A DNA stretch of 64,000 nt from contig NC_079212.1 of assembly GCF_029633865.1 (NCBI RefSeq), forward strand, positions 106,260,091 through 106,324,090, written 5' to 3'. A model generated the notes under the pieces. It saw only the letters and a list, made by a program, of their open reading frames with translations, made no database searches and was not told the origin of the DNA. The DNA is from Lampris incognitus (lineage: Eukaryota > Chordata > Actinopteri > Lampriformes > Lampridae). Position 1 is the stretch's first letter; every line of letters starts with the position of its first letter. This document shows positions 26,566 through 36,776 of the stretch, piece by piece. The position numbers and the translations under genes are program-made.

Positions 26566-27868
26566 ATTTTGAGAGGTTTCAGTTTATTCGGTCCAGCTTT
26601 GCTGGCTTTGTTTGGCCCCATTATCATTAAAGGTTTTTTCCATTTTTGATTCATATGACACCACATGCTAAGAAAACTTAAAACATTCACCAGGAACTCG
26701 AAATGTATATGTTGACTCCACTGTCAAAAAGAACCCGTGTGCATGAACAGTTGTGCACCCTTCTGAAATAAAAAAAAGAAAAGCTTTTCTTCAGGAATTT
26801 GGCAAATTATATTGGTTTCCCTTTCTTTCTTTCTTTCGTTCTTTTACAGTGCTTTTTAATTGGTCCCAAGATCATGTAACATTTTTCTATGCTGAGTTGG
26901 GATGCACAGGAGACTCTTCTGAGTGAAAATATCAACAACCTCTGAAATGTAACAGGATATTTTTCACACCAGTTACCCCTCAAATCTCTCTCTCTCTCTC
27001 TCTCTCTCCCCTCTCAACCCCCCCCCCCTTCGAATATTCCAACCTCAGAACCCATCGGCTATCATCTGATGACAATTTACCTCCGCGGACAACAGCCAAT
27101 ATTTCGGGGCTTCCGGTGTAGTTGCTGGCTGCTCACTTCCATTTCCTATGAAGACTTCCTCTTCCGTCCGCCAGTCATTGTTTAGAGCAACCTGAGATGC
27201 GACAATGGAGTTGGAGTTGAGAGACAACGTCTACGTCCAGATTGTTTCACAAGTATTCGACACAAATGAAAATTTCTCGACATAATATGCAAACATCGAT
27301 ACTTTTTGTAGGTGTTTTAGGTCCAGACGACATTCGGTCAAAGCATTCTACCGGTTTCACTCCCCACACTTGACTTGCATGCAACCAAAGCATGTTCCTG
27401 TAGAAATCGCCGCCTACTCAAAAGTGATTGGTAAATACTACCCGGACTACAATGGACTAAAACGGATACAACCAGAACACTTTCGATATCATGTCTTGTC
27501 CCTTGCTTATATATAGTCCCTTTTACCCCATGACTATAGAGGTCAGGGCCCTAAATTCTCTCACTATAATCCCATTTATATTAATCTTATTTTGGGTTCC
27601 CTAATTATACCAATTCCCATGAAATGAATAACCTTTAGATGAATAATCAAACAACACAAAGTTGCAATTCGAAATATTCAGCTATTGTAAAAAATAAAAA
27701 AACAAAACAAAATAAATAGTGCACTTTCATTATATCAGGCTCAATACAGTTCAAATAAAAGAAATAAAGTAGGTACCTTTTTCAATATTCCAAATCAAAC
27801 ACATTAAACATTAACTAAACTAAAGCCGGCGACTCTCAGACTAATAAAGAGGTAATCAAAAACCCACG
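26566..27868. other. No confirmed gene
   Basis: Includes a CT tract (26985-27010). A moderately CpG-containing stretch (27040-27470) holds an ATG in good context at 27205 that opens a short frame beginning MELELRDNVYVQI and could stop at a splice donor. AT-rich sequence continues to the gypsy insertion. Without conservation data this is not called as a gene. Confidence 0.35.
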
Positions 27869-27872
27869 CTCG

Positions 27873-28592
27873 TGTAACCAGGTTAAAATTAATGTTTTTA
27901 TTTTATTTTGTTTGAGTATGAAATATCACCAAATCCTGTCTGTGTGCTGTTATTTGTGTTTACTACATTTTATTTTATGTCATTATTTACTTTTATTTAT
28001 GTTTTCCAACGACCGTCATATACATGTACTGTCGCTTTAAGAGAGAGGTCTTGTGGGTACACGGAAGAGGGAACGCGGGAGAGGCCATTTTTGTTTTGTG
28101 GGAGGAGTCTCAAGCAGCAATCGAGCCGAGCCACACGTGTTTCTTACTGTGGGACAGTTTTGCTGGTTGAGGAGAACGTAACCTTGAGTATCCCTGTAAG
28201 AAGATACTGCAAGCTGTGGGATAAAATACTTGTTTATCCTTTCTTACATCGGAGTCCCGTGGACGGTTTCTACTTCTAACGCACACGAGTGAAGTCCGGG
28301 CAGTGGTTGAACTTCGACCCCCACGTCCGTAAGAAACACCGCTCCCGCTGGAGGACTGGACGGTTGTCGAAGGGTTTGAAACCAAAATAAATGGCAAGGT
28401 GAGCCAAATAGAGTCCTGTGTGTCCCCGCTCCTTCCTTGATCATGATGATGATGATGATGATGAGAGACTGAGGGCCCCCCACAACACCTGGGGCCCCAC
28501 ACAACTAGAACACAACGCAGAGCTACTGATGAGAGTGACGGGCGTGCAGCAGGCTGACCAGCAAAGAACAGCATAGGACTGCCCCCGTTACA
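27873..28592 (+). repeat. Gypsy-1 5' LTR
   Basis: 720 bp, TG...CA ends. It carries an AATAAA signal at 28386-28391 and a short (GAT)n tract at about 28442-28462 that is shorter than in the 3' LTR. Confidence 0.95.
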
Positions 28593-28593
28593 T

Positions 28594-28610
28594 TGGTGCC
28601 GTGACCCTCC
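28594..28610 (+). promoter_or_regulatory. Gypsy-1 primer-binding site (tRNA-His-like)
   Basis: TGGTGCCGTGAC, one base after the 5' LTR, matches the complement of the 3' end of animal tRNA-His plus CCA over 12 bases. The tRNA identity is from memory of the tRNA sequence. Confidence 0.7.
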
Positions 28611-29051
28611 TGGATCCTGAGAGTGACATCAGTTGCTCGCCACGGGAGGCTGCTGTCGTCATCAAGCCCCAGACGTCCTCAGGTATTTCTATAGACTGTA
28701 CGCTCATGTTACAGTGGACTGGAGTTGAGCTGTGTGGACACTGGACAGTCATAGCTGTGGTTACCATGGACTGGGCTTGTGAACAGGACATTTGTATATA
28801 CTGAAGGAAGAAAAACACACGGAAAAAAAGGAAAAAAGGTTAATGTTGATGTGATTGAAGGACTCGTGTGAATAATCAATTGATCTAAACTACTGGATAT
28901 GTGCATATGTGATTAATCTATTGGTGAATTTGTTGATTGTGTGTGATTGTTTCAATCTCTTAGTGATTTCTAGATTCAATTATTTAAATGAATTGAGCTT
29001 TTCACTTTTTTATTTTATTTTTTATTTTATCTGAGTGTTAGAGGTAGGAAC

Positions 29052-30584
29052 ATGGCAGAGGGTGGTTCGTACGTAGGTGGGGGTAACATTGCTGATCAGG
29101 ATCTTTTGGATCGCCAGTGTGCTATGGAGAGGGGGTACCAGTTAGATGTGGGTGGGGGTTTACGGCTAGGTGTAGGTAGGAGTTTCGGGCAGCTCTTAGA
29201 GGGCGGGGAACCAGACACCAGAGCACCAGGACCTAGAGACCCGACCACATTTGGCACTCCTCAGTTAACCTCCACACGCTACGTAGAACGGGCCAGGCCA
29301 GGTATCAGCGAAGGGGCTGTGCTAGGTAACAGCGAGCAGCCAGTGGGTGAGTTAGCCATGCTCATTACTCGGTTAGCAGAGAAGATAGGAGAGTCAATCA
29401 CTGCTAAGCTGCAGGAAACACAAATGCTTAGAAACACACACACAGACAGTGCTAGGTCTGCTGAACAGTGTTCGGAGACAGTGCCTAGTGTTAGAGTAGT
29501 AATGCAGACAGACGCTAGGGAGCCTCCTATTTTCAGGGGCGATAGCTCTGATAAGTTTACAGTTCATGAGTGGGAGAGCCTTATGACTTTGTATTTGAGG
29601 AAGCGAGCCATTCCAGTTAGTGAGCAGTCACATGAGATTCTAGCTAAGCTTATGGGGAAAGCAAGGGACGTGGTCAGGATAAAGCTGCGCAACACATCTG
29701 TCGACCACATAGCGAACCCCCACATTATTTTTGATGTACTGAAGCAACACTTTAGTGACTTCACATACTCGAGCATGCCCCTGGCGAACTTTTACAGTAC
29801 GCTGCCCAAGCCAGGTGAGGACGCTATGGAGTATTGGATTAGGCTTAATAAGACAGTGGAGGTGGCTGACGAATGCTTGAAGCGGCAAGGCCGTAGTATT
29901 GAAGAGCCAAGCCATGAGGTAAGCATGATGTTTATCAAACACTGTCCAGATCAGTCTCTTGCCAATGTTTTTAAGTTCAAGTCCGCAGGGAAATGGTCTG
30001 CTAGCGAGATCCAAGAGAGGCTTGATGAGCACATGCTGGAGAGGAAGTACCGTGTTGCTGCAGGTGGACAACGTGAAGCAGGCGCGGTAGAGCATAGGTT
30101 CCATTCACAGGTTCATGTCCCTGTAGTCGACATGGCTCCCGACTTGAACACGACCGTGCCGGTGGTGCCATCTCCCGTCCCGGCTCATGCGTCATCTACA
30201 CCATTTTGTGCAAGGTGTCCTACACCGTCTCCCGCACCTGTCTTTGGCGGTGATGACTATATGAGGAGTTTGGTGAGCTTGCTAGACCGTTTGGTCACAA
30301 TGCAGACTCAGGTTCCAGTTAGCGCTGCGGTCCAGACACCGACGCGGACTCAACCGCCAGCTAGCGCCGCAGGGCGGGTGCCAGACGCACCGCAGCGGTT
30401 GTGCAGGGTTTGTAAGTCTCCGGATCACTCCACATTTTCCCACTGCAGCCGGGAGAACCGATGTATAAACTGTTTGTCTCCTGGTCATTGGAAGAGGGAC
30501 TGTCCTCACCCTCAGCCGCCCAACCAGCTCCGTTCTCAGCCTGGTGGAAGAGCTGGTCGTCAGTCTCGTCCGTTAAACTACTAA
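29052..30584 (+). CDS. gag: Gypsy-1 gag polyprotein
   Basis: A 510-aa structural polyprotein that would assemble the cytoplasmic virus-like particle. The N-terminal third is Gly/Arg-rich. A capsid-like region starts near residue 157 with PPIFRGDSSDKF and HEWESLMTLYL. The C-terminus has two zinc-knuckle-like motifs: a variant CRVCKSPDHSTFSHC and a canonical CX2CX4HX4C at residues 471-484 (CINCLSPGHWKRDC) for RNA packaging. The ATG at 29052 begins the long frame after a 460-base leader. The stop TAA (30582-30584) comes two codons after the heptamer GTTAAAC (30572-30578), where a -1 shift enters pol. There are no internal lesions. Confidence 0.92.
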   Translation: MAEGGSYVGGGNIADQDLLDRQCAMERGYQLDVGGGLRLGVGRSFGQLLEGGEPDTRAPGPRDPTTFGTPQLTSTRYVERARPGISEGAVLGNSEQPVGELAMLITRLAEKIGESITAKLQETQMLRNTHTDSARSAEQCSETVPSVRVVMQTDAREPPIFRGDSSDKFTVHEWESLMTLYLRKRAIPVSEQSHEILAKLMGKARDVVRIKLRNTSVDHIANPHIIFDVLKQHFSDFTYSSMPLANFYSTLPKPGEDAMEYWIRLNKTVEVADECLKRQGRSIEEPSHEVSMMFIKHCPDQSLANVFKFKSAGKWSASEIQERLDEHMLERKYRVAAGGQREAGAVEHRFHSQVHVPVVDMAPDLNTTVPVVPSPVPAHASSTPFCARCPTPSPAPVFGGDDYMRSLVSLLDRLVTMQTQVPVSAAVQTPTRTQPPASAAGRVPDAPQRLCRVCKSPDHSTFSHCSRENRCINCLSPGHWKRDCPHPQPPNQLRSQPGGRAGRQSRPLNY

Positions 30585-33500
30585 ACCCACACCTAGAGAG
30601 GGATGGTGTGGGTAATGTAGATGTATCCCTCATTGATGTCTCCGACCTGGCTCACTTGTATGAAGACAAGTGTGCCAAAGCACCTCAGGGTTCGCGTATG
30701 GTCATTCAGGCGACACAGAGGATTCAGGCTTTCAGTGACTTGTTCTATGCTCCTGTTCTTATCAACCAGAGTGTGCAGCTTAATGGCATGTTGGATACTG
30801 GCTCTATGTCATGCAGTATCAGTGAAAATGCAGTAGAGAAGCTCCGCTCTGGGGGTGTTTTACCTGAGAAGCAGCAGCCTGAAGAGAACATTGTCTTGAT
30901 TGGCTGCGGTGGTCTGGAGACTAGGCCTGATGGGTTTTATGACCTCAACATGCAGCTTTATGGTGTTTCCTTTGTCATACCCACTCTGGTCGTGCCCGGT
31001 CAGCATGATGATCTGATAGTCGGCACAAACGTCATTAAACATGTGGCCCATGTACTCAAGAGTGGTACTGAGTACTGGGACATCGCGTCCAGACAGGAAC
31101 ATCCGTCTAGTCCTGACGTTGAACAGTTCTTGTCCATGTTCACGAATGTAGAGCGCTGGAGGGGTGGTGCAGTTCCTGAGAAGATAGGTACTGTTAAGCT
31201 CACCCAGGCCGTGACACTCTTACCGAGGCACGCGCACTTAGTCTGGGGCAGACTTCCTGCTAAGGTGCCTATGTCAGCTGGAAGCACTGCTGTTGTGGAG
31301 CCGACAGACTCCAAGGCCATGCCACGCAGTGTCCTCGTAGGTCGACTTGTCACACCGCTCTGGGGTGATAGGTGGGTACCCATGACTGTTGTCAATCCAT
31401 CTGACAAAGCCATCACACTGAAAAGGAACTGCAAGTTGGCTGATGTGTTTCCATGCTTGGCGATTGAGGACTTTAATGTTTTCCAGGGACTGCAATCAGT
31501 TGCAGGGAGGCATGAGTCCAAAGCCACAGATAGTGCCTGTCCCCCTGTCCAGCCGGCTAGGAGTTTGTCAGAGCTCGGACTCAGTGACATTGACCTCAGC
31601 TCCTGTCAGGTTAGTGAGGCACGCAAGTCCCAGCTCACTCAGCTGCTCACCGAGTACCATGACACCTTCTCCAGGGACTCTCTGGACTGTGGCGAGGTCA
31701 CAGGATACACACATCGCATCCATCTGGTGGATGAGCGCCCCTTTCGCTTGCCCTACAGGAGGGTTCCCCCAGCCCACTATCAGAAGTTGAGACAGGTTCT
31801 CACTGATATGGAGGAGAAAGGGATTATCCGGAAGTCCTCGAGCGCATACGCTTCACCGCTGGTTATGGTATGGAAGAAGGATGGCGGGCTTCGGATCTGC
31901 ACTGATTTCAGATGGCTGAATGCTCGGACCTTGAAAGACGCTCATCCCTTGCCACACCAGTCGGACTGTCTTGCCGCGCTGGGTGGTAACTGCCTCTTTA
32001 GTACGATGGACCTCACCTCTGGCTTCTTCAACATCCCAATGCATGAAGATGACAAGAAGTACACTGCTTTCACGACTCCCCTTGGGTTGCATGAATACAA
32101 TCGCATGCCACAGGGCCTTTGTAATAGCCCTGCAGCCTTCATGAGAATGATGATTGGGATCTTTGGGGATCTGAACTTCACGAAGCTTTTGTGCTATCTT
32201 GATGATCTTCTTGTCTTCGCGCCGTCAGAGGTTGGGGCTCTGTCGAGGCTCCGCACTGTGTTTCAGAGGTTGAGGGAGAACAACTTGAAACTGGCTCCGA
32301 AGAAGTGTCATCTGCTGCAGAAGCGGGTGCGGTTTTTGGGCCACGTGGTTGATGGCGGAGGTGTGTCTGTCGATCCCTCCAAAGTAGAGGTCATCTCCAA
32401 CATGACAGTGCAGGATCTCATGGAAGGTGATGGGTGCACGCCTTCTGTTCGTAGGATCAAATCTTTCCTTGGTATGGTATTTTACTACCAGCATTTCCTT
32501 CCGAACTGCTCCTCCGTGGCTAAGCCCCTGTTCGCCCTTACAGCTGGACAAAAGAGGAGGGGGAGGTCGGCTAAGGATAAGAAGCCCCATGGCAGCTTCC
32601 GTAAGCTTACCTCCGCAGACTGGACGGTGGAATGTGGGGAAGCATTTGATCTGTTGAAGACGATGTTACTGGAGTGTGTGGTGCTTGCCCATCCAGACTT
32701 TGAGGTGCCTTTCATTTTGTCGGTCGATGCGTCTTTGGACGGACTCGGCGCGGTGCTGTCTCAAGTGCCCCGAGGAGAGTCCAAGGCCAGACCTGTTGGT
32801 TTTGCAAGCAAGTCCCTCAGTGCCTCACAGCGGAAGTATCCAGCTCATAGACTGGAGTTCATGGCGCTAAAGTGGAGTGTTTGTGAAAAGTTCAGCCACT
32901 GGCTGAAGGGTCAAAGCTTCACCGTTTGGACAGATAATAATCCGCTGACTTATCTCCTAACGAAGCCGAAGCTTGACGCGTGTGAGATCCGCTGGGTGTC
33001 TAAGTTGGCGTCTTACACCTTCGATCTCAAACACCTGCCAGGGAAGAAAAACGTGGTGGCGGATGCATTGAGTCGCGACCCTTTTTCCAAGCCCGTCAGT
33101 CAGAGGCTACTTAGGGAGCCCTACCCGGCCCTTGTTCAGGAAGCCGACGGGGTTGAGGGGGACTCTGTGCAGGATGTTTTCAGACTCAGTTGCCAGTCCC
33201 AAACACTGAGTAGTGCGCGATCTGGGTTTGCTTGTGATGCAGCTGAGGTCAGGGCTTTTTGTCAAGCCAAATGTGACTGGCCTGATGCATCAGTATTCAC
33301 AGCACTCAGTTTGGTCCAGCACGTTCAGCATCTGTCGGGTGGTCAGGATACACTGCCAATGTTATCCACCGAGGAGCTCAGGTTGAGTCAGGAGCAGGAC
33401 CCCTGCATCTCCAAGTTGTTGCCCTTTGTCGCTGTTCGGAAGCGGCCATCGAGGCGTGAGAGGCATGGTGCTGACCAGAAGGTCCTCAGGCTGTTGAAAC

Positions 33501-35107
33501 AGTGGGAGAAGTTGGAAGTCAATGATGGTGTCTTGTACAGGGTGACAAAGGACCCAGTGTCCAAGCAGAGGAGGTCTCAGTATGTTTTACCTCTGAGTCT
33601 GAAAGACAAGGCACTGTCTGGCATCCACGATCATGCTGGTCATCAGGGCCAGGACCGTACTCTCTCTCTTGCAAGGCAGCGTTTTTATTGGCCTGACATG
33701 GAGAGGGATATCAGAGCATATGTCAGATGCTGTCGGAGATGTGTGTTTGGGAAGACCCCAGAGCCAGCTGCTTGCGCGCCCCTGGAGAGCATTAAAACTT
33801 CCGCACCGATGCAGCTTGTGTGTATGGATTTCTGGTCCGCTGAGGACAGTAAGCAGCGGTCAGTCGATGTCTTAGTGGTTACTGACCACTTCACTAAGCT
33901 TGCTCACGCGTTCCCCTGCACCAATCAGACAGCGAAGCAGGACGCCAAGAAACTCTGGGATCATGTATTCTGTGTTTACGGGTTTCCGGAAAGAATACAT
34001 TCTGACCAGGGCACAAACTTTGAGAGCAACCTGATTGCAGAGCTTCTCAAGTTGGCGGGTGTAGCGAAGTCCCACACGACGGCCTACCATCCTATGGGTA
34101 ATGGCGGGAAAGAGCGTTTTAATCGCACGATGGGGAATATGCTCCGTTCCCTTCCGCTTCAGCAGAAGCAACAGTGGCCTCAGCAGATCCATTCTCTCAC
34201 GCTCGCGTACAATGCCACTGTTCACGAGACCACGGGTTATGCACCTTTCTTCCTGATGTATGGGCGTGTCCCAAGACTGCTGGTGGATGTTATGTTCAGG
34301 CAGGTTTTGCATGATCCTCACGTTGTTGACTATGACTCTTATGCTCAGTCTCTGCTTTCCTGTCTAAGGAGTGCAATGGAGATCGCTCAGAAGCACTCCA
34401 CGGCTGAGCAGCAGCATCAGGCGCGGCAGTACAACAGACATGCCAAGGGCACTGTCCTGTCTGTCGGGGATCGTGTTTTGGTTGCGAACCAGAGTGAGCG
34501 AGGGAAGAGAAAGTTGGCTGACAAATGGGAGAACGGAGTGTACACGGTTGTCGGTGTCAACCCCAATATCCACGTCTACAAGATTCAGGATGCAGAGGGG
34601 CACACCAGAGTGGTGCACAGGAACCGTTTGTTGGAGGTCAACTTCTTGCCCCTTCCTGAGTTAGATCAGGGTGAGGAGTCCAGTACAACCAGTCAGTTGC
34701 TTGACTGCGCAGAGTCCGATGAGGAGGACAGTGCAGATGGCCTGACGGTCTCAGGGGATGCAGTGGGGCTAGCAGTCTCATCACTTGGAGACTCGCCTAG
34801 ATCTGAGTGGGCAGAAGCGGAAGAGTTCATTCCGTCTAGTCTGGTAGTCAGTCCTGTGGGGGCCACTGCTCAGACTCCACCCAACACACACGCACCACAC
34901 AACACACATGCACCACACAACACACATGCACCGCACACAGAAGCACAACACTCACTCGATACAGATGTTGCAGCTCGCACTGTCTCACGCACACAAGTAG
35001 AGAGCGATGGTCGGGTTAGGACACGCACAGGGAGGGTGGTGAGGTCAGTGAACAGGTTAATAGAATCTATGGCTCAGATGCCATTTCTACGGAGTGTGAG
35101 GGTTTGA
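30461..35107 (+). CDS. pol: Gypsy-1 pol polyprotein (protease, RT, RNase H, integrase)
   Basis: The open frame is 1548 codons, but translation most likely enters by -1 frameshift at 30572-30578, near codon 38. Domains in order: aspartic protease with DTGS at residue 112; reverse transcriptase with catalytic YLDD at 579-582; RNase H with D756 in SVDASLDGLG and ADALSRDPF at its end; integrase with a zinc-binding HHCC domain starting near H1056 and catalytic D1123, D1182 and E1218 (35 residues between the last two). A GPY/F-like module, ADKWENGVYTVV, follows. The C-terminal tail contains an acidic region and three short NTHAPH-type repeats; no chromodomain is seen. No stops or frameshifts are present. 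The clade within Ty3/gypsy is not assigned. Confidence 0.93.
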   Translation: MYKLFVSWSLEEGLSSPSAAQPAPFSAWWKSWSSVSSVKLLNPHLERDGVGNVDVSLIDVSDLAHLYEDKCAKAPQGSRMVIQATQRIQAFSDLFYAPVLINQSVQLNGMLDTGSMSCSISENAVEKLRSGGVLPEKQQPEENIVLIGCGGLETRPDGFYDLNMQLYGVSFVIPTLVVPGQHDDLIVGTNVIKHVAHVLKSGTEYWDIASRQEHPSSPDVEQFLSMFTNVERWRGGAVPEKIGTVKLTQAVTLLPRHAHLVWGRLPAKVPMSAGSTAVVEPTDSKAMPRSVLVGRLVTPLWGDRWVPMTVVNPSDKAITLKRNCKLADVFPCLAIEDFNVFQGLQSVAGRHESKATDSACPPVQPARSLSELGLSDIDLSSCQVSEARKSQLTQLLTEYHDTFSRDSLDCGEVTGYTHRIHLVDERPFRLPYRRVPPAHYQKLRQVLTDMEEKGIIRKSSSAYASPLVMVWKKDGGLRICTDFRWLNARTLKDAHPLPHQSDCLAALGGNCLFSTMDLTSGFFNIPMHEDDKKYTAFTTPLGLHEYNRMPQGLCNSPAAFMRMMIGIFGDLNFTKLLCYLDDLLVFAPSEVGALSRLRTVFQRLRENNLKLAPKKCHLLQKRVRFLGHVVDGGGVSVDPSKVEVISNMTVQDLMEGDGCTPSVRRIKSFLGMVFYYQHFLPNCSSVAKPLFALTAGQKRRGRSAKDKKPHGSFRKLTSADWTVECGEAFDLLKTMLLECVVLAHPDFEVPFILSVDASLDGLGAVLSQVPRGESKARPVGFASKSLSASQRKYPAHRLEFMALKWSVCEKFSHWLKGQSFTVWTDNNPLTYLLTKPKLDACEIRWVSKLASYTFDLKHLPGKKNVVADALSRDPFSKPVSQRLLREPYPALVQEADGVEGDSVQDVFRLSCQSQTLSSARSGFACDAAEVRAFCQAKCDWPDASVFTALSLVQHVQHLSGGQDTLPMLSTEELRLSQEQDPCISKLLPFVAVRKRPSRRERHGADQKVLRLLKQWEKLEVNDGVLYRVTKDPVSKQRRSQYVLPLSLKDKALSGIHDHAGHQGQDRTLSLARQRFYWPDMERDIRAYVRCCRRCVFGKTPEPAACAPLESIKTSAPMQLVCMDFWSAEDSKQRSVDVLVVTDHFTKLAHAFPCTNQTAKQDAKKLWDHVFCVYGFPERIHSDQGTNFESNLIAELLKLAGVAKSHTTAYHPMGNGGKERFNRTMGNMLRSLPLQQKQQWPQQIHSLTLAYNATVHETTGYAPFFLMYGRVPRLLVDVMFRQVLHDPHVVDYDSYAQSLLSCLRSAMEIAQKHSTAEQQHQARQYNRHAKGTVLSVGDRVLVANQSERGKRKLADKWENGVYTVVGVNPNIHVYKIQDAEGHTRVVHRNRLLEVNFLPLPELDQGEESSTTSQLLDCAESDEEDSADGLTVSGDAVGLAVSSLGDSPRSEWAEAEEFIPSSLVVSPVGATAQTPPNTHAPHNTHAPHNTHAPHTEAQHSLDTDVAARTVSRTQVESDGRVRTRTGRVVRSVNRLIESMAQMPFLRSVRV
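30572..30578 (+). promoter_or_regulatory. Candidate -1 ribosomal frameshift site GTTAAAC
   Basis: In the gag frame the heptamer is read G TTA AAC, followed by TAC and the TAA stop. Slipping back one base gives GTT AAA and continues exactly in the open pol frame (CTA CTA AAC). GTTAAAC is a known functional slippery heptamer in nidoviruses. A downstream stimulatory structure was not computed. Confidence 0.75.
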
Positions 35108-35395
35108 ACTTTGATGGAGGTTGGAGTCATTCAAACTAGTTTAATGTGAGTTATTAGGTGTCTATCAGACAGGGTTGTTTTGGGCCAAGTGCATGGTGTG
35201 GCGTATCAGGCGTCACATTGATCTAGGGGAATACTGAGACTTGATCAACCTCATTATTTTCTGGACCTCGTAACCGAGGTAGCTCCTAAGTTGACTGGAG
35301 GACTAGATCCTTCTTTTCACTTGTGCCAATAGTCAGTGATGGGCTTTTCCTTTCCTCTTTCTCTTTTTATCCTGCTGTCAGGATGTTGGTGAATT

Positions 35396-35409
35396 TCAGG
35401 AGGGGTGAA
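35396..35409 (+). promoter_or_regulatory. Gypsy-1 polypurine tract
   Basis: CAGGAGGGGTGAA lies immediately before the 3' LTR and would prime plus-strand DNA synthesis. Confidence 0.8.
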
Positions 35410-35974
35410 TGTAACCAGGTTAAAATTAATGTTTTTATTTTATTTTGTTTGAGTATGAAATATCACCAAATCCTGTCTGTGTGCTGTTATTTGTGTTTAC
35501 TACATTTTATTTTATGTCATTATTTACTTTTATTTATGTTTTCCAACGACCGTCATATACATGTACTGTCGCTTTAAGAGAGAGGTCTTGTGGGTACACG
35601 GAAGAGGGAACGCGGGAGAGGCCATTTTTGTTTTGTGGGAGGAGTCTCAAGCAGCAATCGAGCCGAGCCACACGTGTTTCTTACTGTGGGACAGTTTTGC
35701 TGGTTGAGGAGAACGTAACCTTGAGTATCCCTGTAAGAAGATACTGCAAGCTGTGGGATAAAATACTTGTTTATCCTTTCTTACATCGGAGTCCCGTGGA
35801 TGGTTTCTACTTCTAACGCACACGAGTGAAGTCCGGGCAGTGGTTGAACTTCGACCCCCACGTCCGTAAGAAACACCGCTCCCGCTGGAGGACTGGACGG
35901 TTGTCGAAGGGTTTGAAACCAAAATAAATGGCAAGGTGGGCCAAATAGAGTCCTGTGTGTCCCCGCTCCTTCCT

Positions 35975-36007
<33 letters not shown>

Positions 36008-36135
36008 GAGACTGAGGGCCCCCCACAACACCTGGGGCCCCACACAACTAGAACACAACGCAGAGCTACTGATGAGAGTGACGGGCGTGCAGCAGGCTGA
36101 CCAGCAAAGAACAGCATAGGACTGCCCCCGTTACA
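35410..36135 (+). repeat. Gypsy-1 3' LTR
   Basis: 726 bp, nearly identical to the 5' LTR. Visible differences are GGACGG/GGATGG, GTGAGCC/GTGGGCC, one CAT/GAT and a longer (GAT)n tract. Confidence 0.95.
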
Positions 36136-36139
36136 CTCG

Positions 36140-36581
36140 TTGCAGGCCTGATTTCACGTGTCCAGCCGACGTTATCTTCCCTCTTGCGAGCTAAACGGGC
36201 AAACAAACTTACTCCCTCAGTTCAGCAGGATGGCAGCTCCAGACTGACCAGGAAATGGCGGTGCGCGCGAAAGGTCCAGGCGCGCGTGAAAACCAGACGA
36301 AAGGCTTGCTTCTGGTGCCTTGTTCCAACGTGAGAATCCCGCGTAGCCAGAAGAAGTCTGAGCAAACCCTGGTGGCTCAAACCGCCATCTGGTGTGTCTG
36401 ATCCCGTGCGAGTATTCTTTAATAGCTGCGTATGTTCACTGAACTAGCGAACAAGGCTACTACATCAGCTAGCTTAGCTAACTAGCTGGCTAACGACAGT
36501 CATGGTGAACTGGAGAAAGACGCGGTAACATCTAACCGACGTTTACTTTACATCCACCAGTATCACACTTATAGTTTACGC
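36140..36581. other. Unique interval between the two gypsy elements
   Basis: 442 bases, moderately CpG-rich, with no credible open frame. With both retrotransposons removed it joins 27.0-27.87 kb to 40.875 kb onward, so it is part of one ancestral single-copy region. Confidence 0.5.
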
Positions 36582-36756
36582 TGTGGCGGACACTAGGGGC
36601 TATGCCTCTCACCCAGCAGGACTGTGAGCTGGGGGCGTGGTTTACGTTCCCGGGCTCGCCGGGGCAGGGTTGTTCCTGCTGGAGTTGGTTTTTGGAGTTG
36701 AGGAATAAACATCAAACTCGCCTTGGTCTCATGTGTTTTTCCTCATTCCTGCCACA
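36582..36756 (+). repeat. Gypsy-2 5' LTR
   Basis: 175 bp, TG...CA, with AATAAA at 36704-36709. Confidence 0.93.
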
Positions 36757-36757
36757 T

Positions 36758-36772
36758 TGGTGACCCCGAATT
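36758..36772 (+). promoter_or_regulatory. Gypsy-2 primer-binding site (tRNA-Trp-like)
   Basis: TGGTGACCCCGA, one base after the LTR, matches the complement of the tRNA-Trp 3' end plus CCA over 12 bases (tRNA sequence recalled, not searched). Confidence 0.7.
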
Positions 36773-36776
36773 GAAC

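Larger units (their letters stand above)
27873..36135 (+). mobile_element. Complete Ty3/gypsy LTR retrotransposon (Gypsy-1)
   Basis: An 8263-bp element with long terminal repeats at 27873-28592 and 35410-36135, both starting TGTAACCAGG and ending CCCCGTTACA. Flanking CTCG is a 4-bp target duplication (27869-27872, 36136-36139). A primer-binding site follows the first LTR and a purine tract AGGAGGGGTGAA precedes the second. gag (29052-30584) and pol (about 30572-35107) are both open. The LTRs differ by about three substitutions plus a GAT-repeat length change, so insertion was very recent. Pol order is protease, RT, RNase H, integrase, as in Ty3/gypsy. Confidence 0.95.

Noticed and set aside
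27908..28279. A 123-codon plus-strand frame duplicated at 35445-35816
   Set aside because: It is LTR sequence read by chance; no protein family features, and it would be upstream of the element's own genes.
28110..28574. A 154-codon frame on the minus strand, repeated at 35647-36117
   Set aside because: It lies wholly inside the Gypsy-1 LTRs, so the apparent conservation is LTR identity, and it includes a poly-His run from the GAT microsatellite.
29052..35107. Gypsy-1 as an endogenous retrovirus
   Set aside because: No env-like frame follows pol; only about 300 bases of non-coding sequence separate pol from the 3' LTR.
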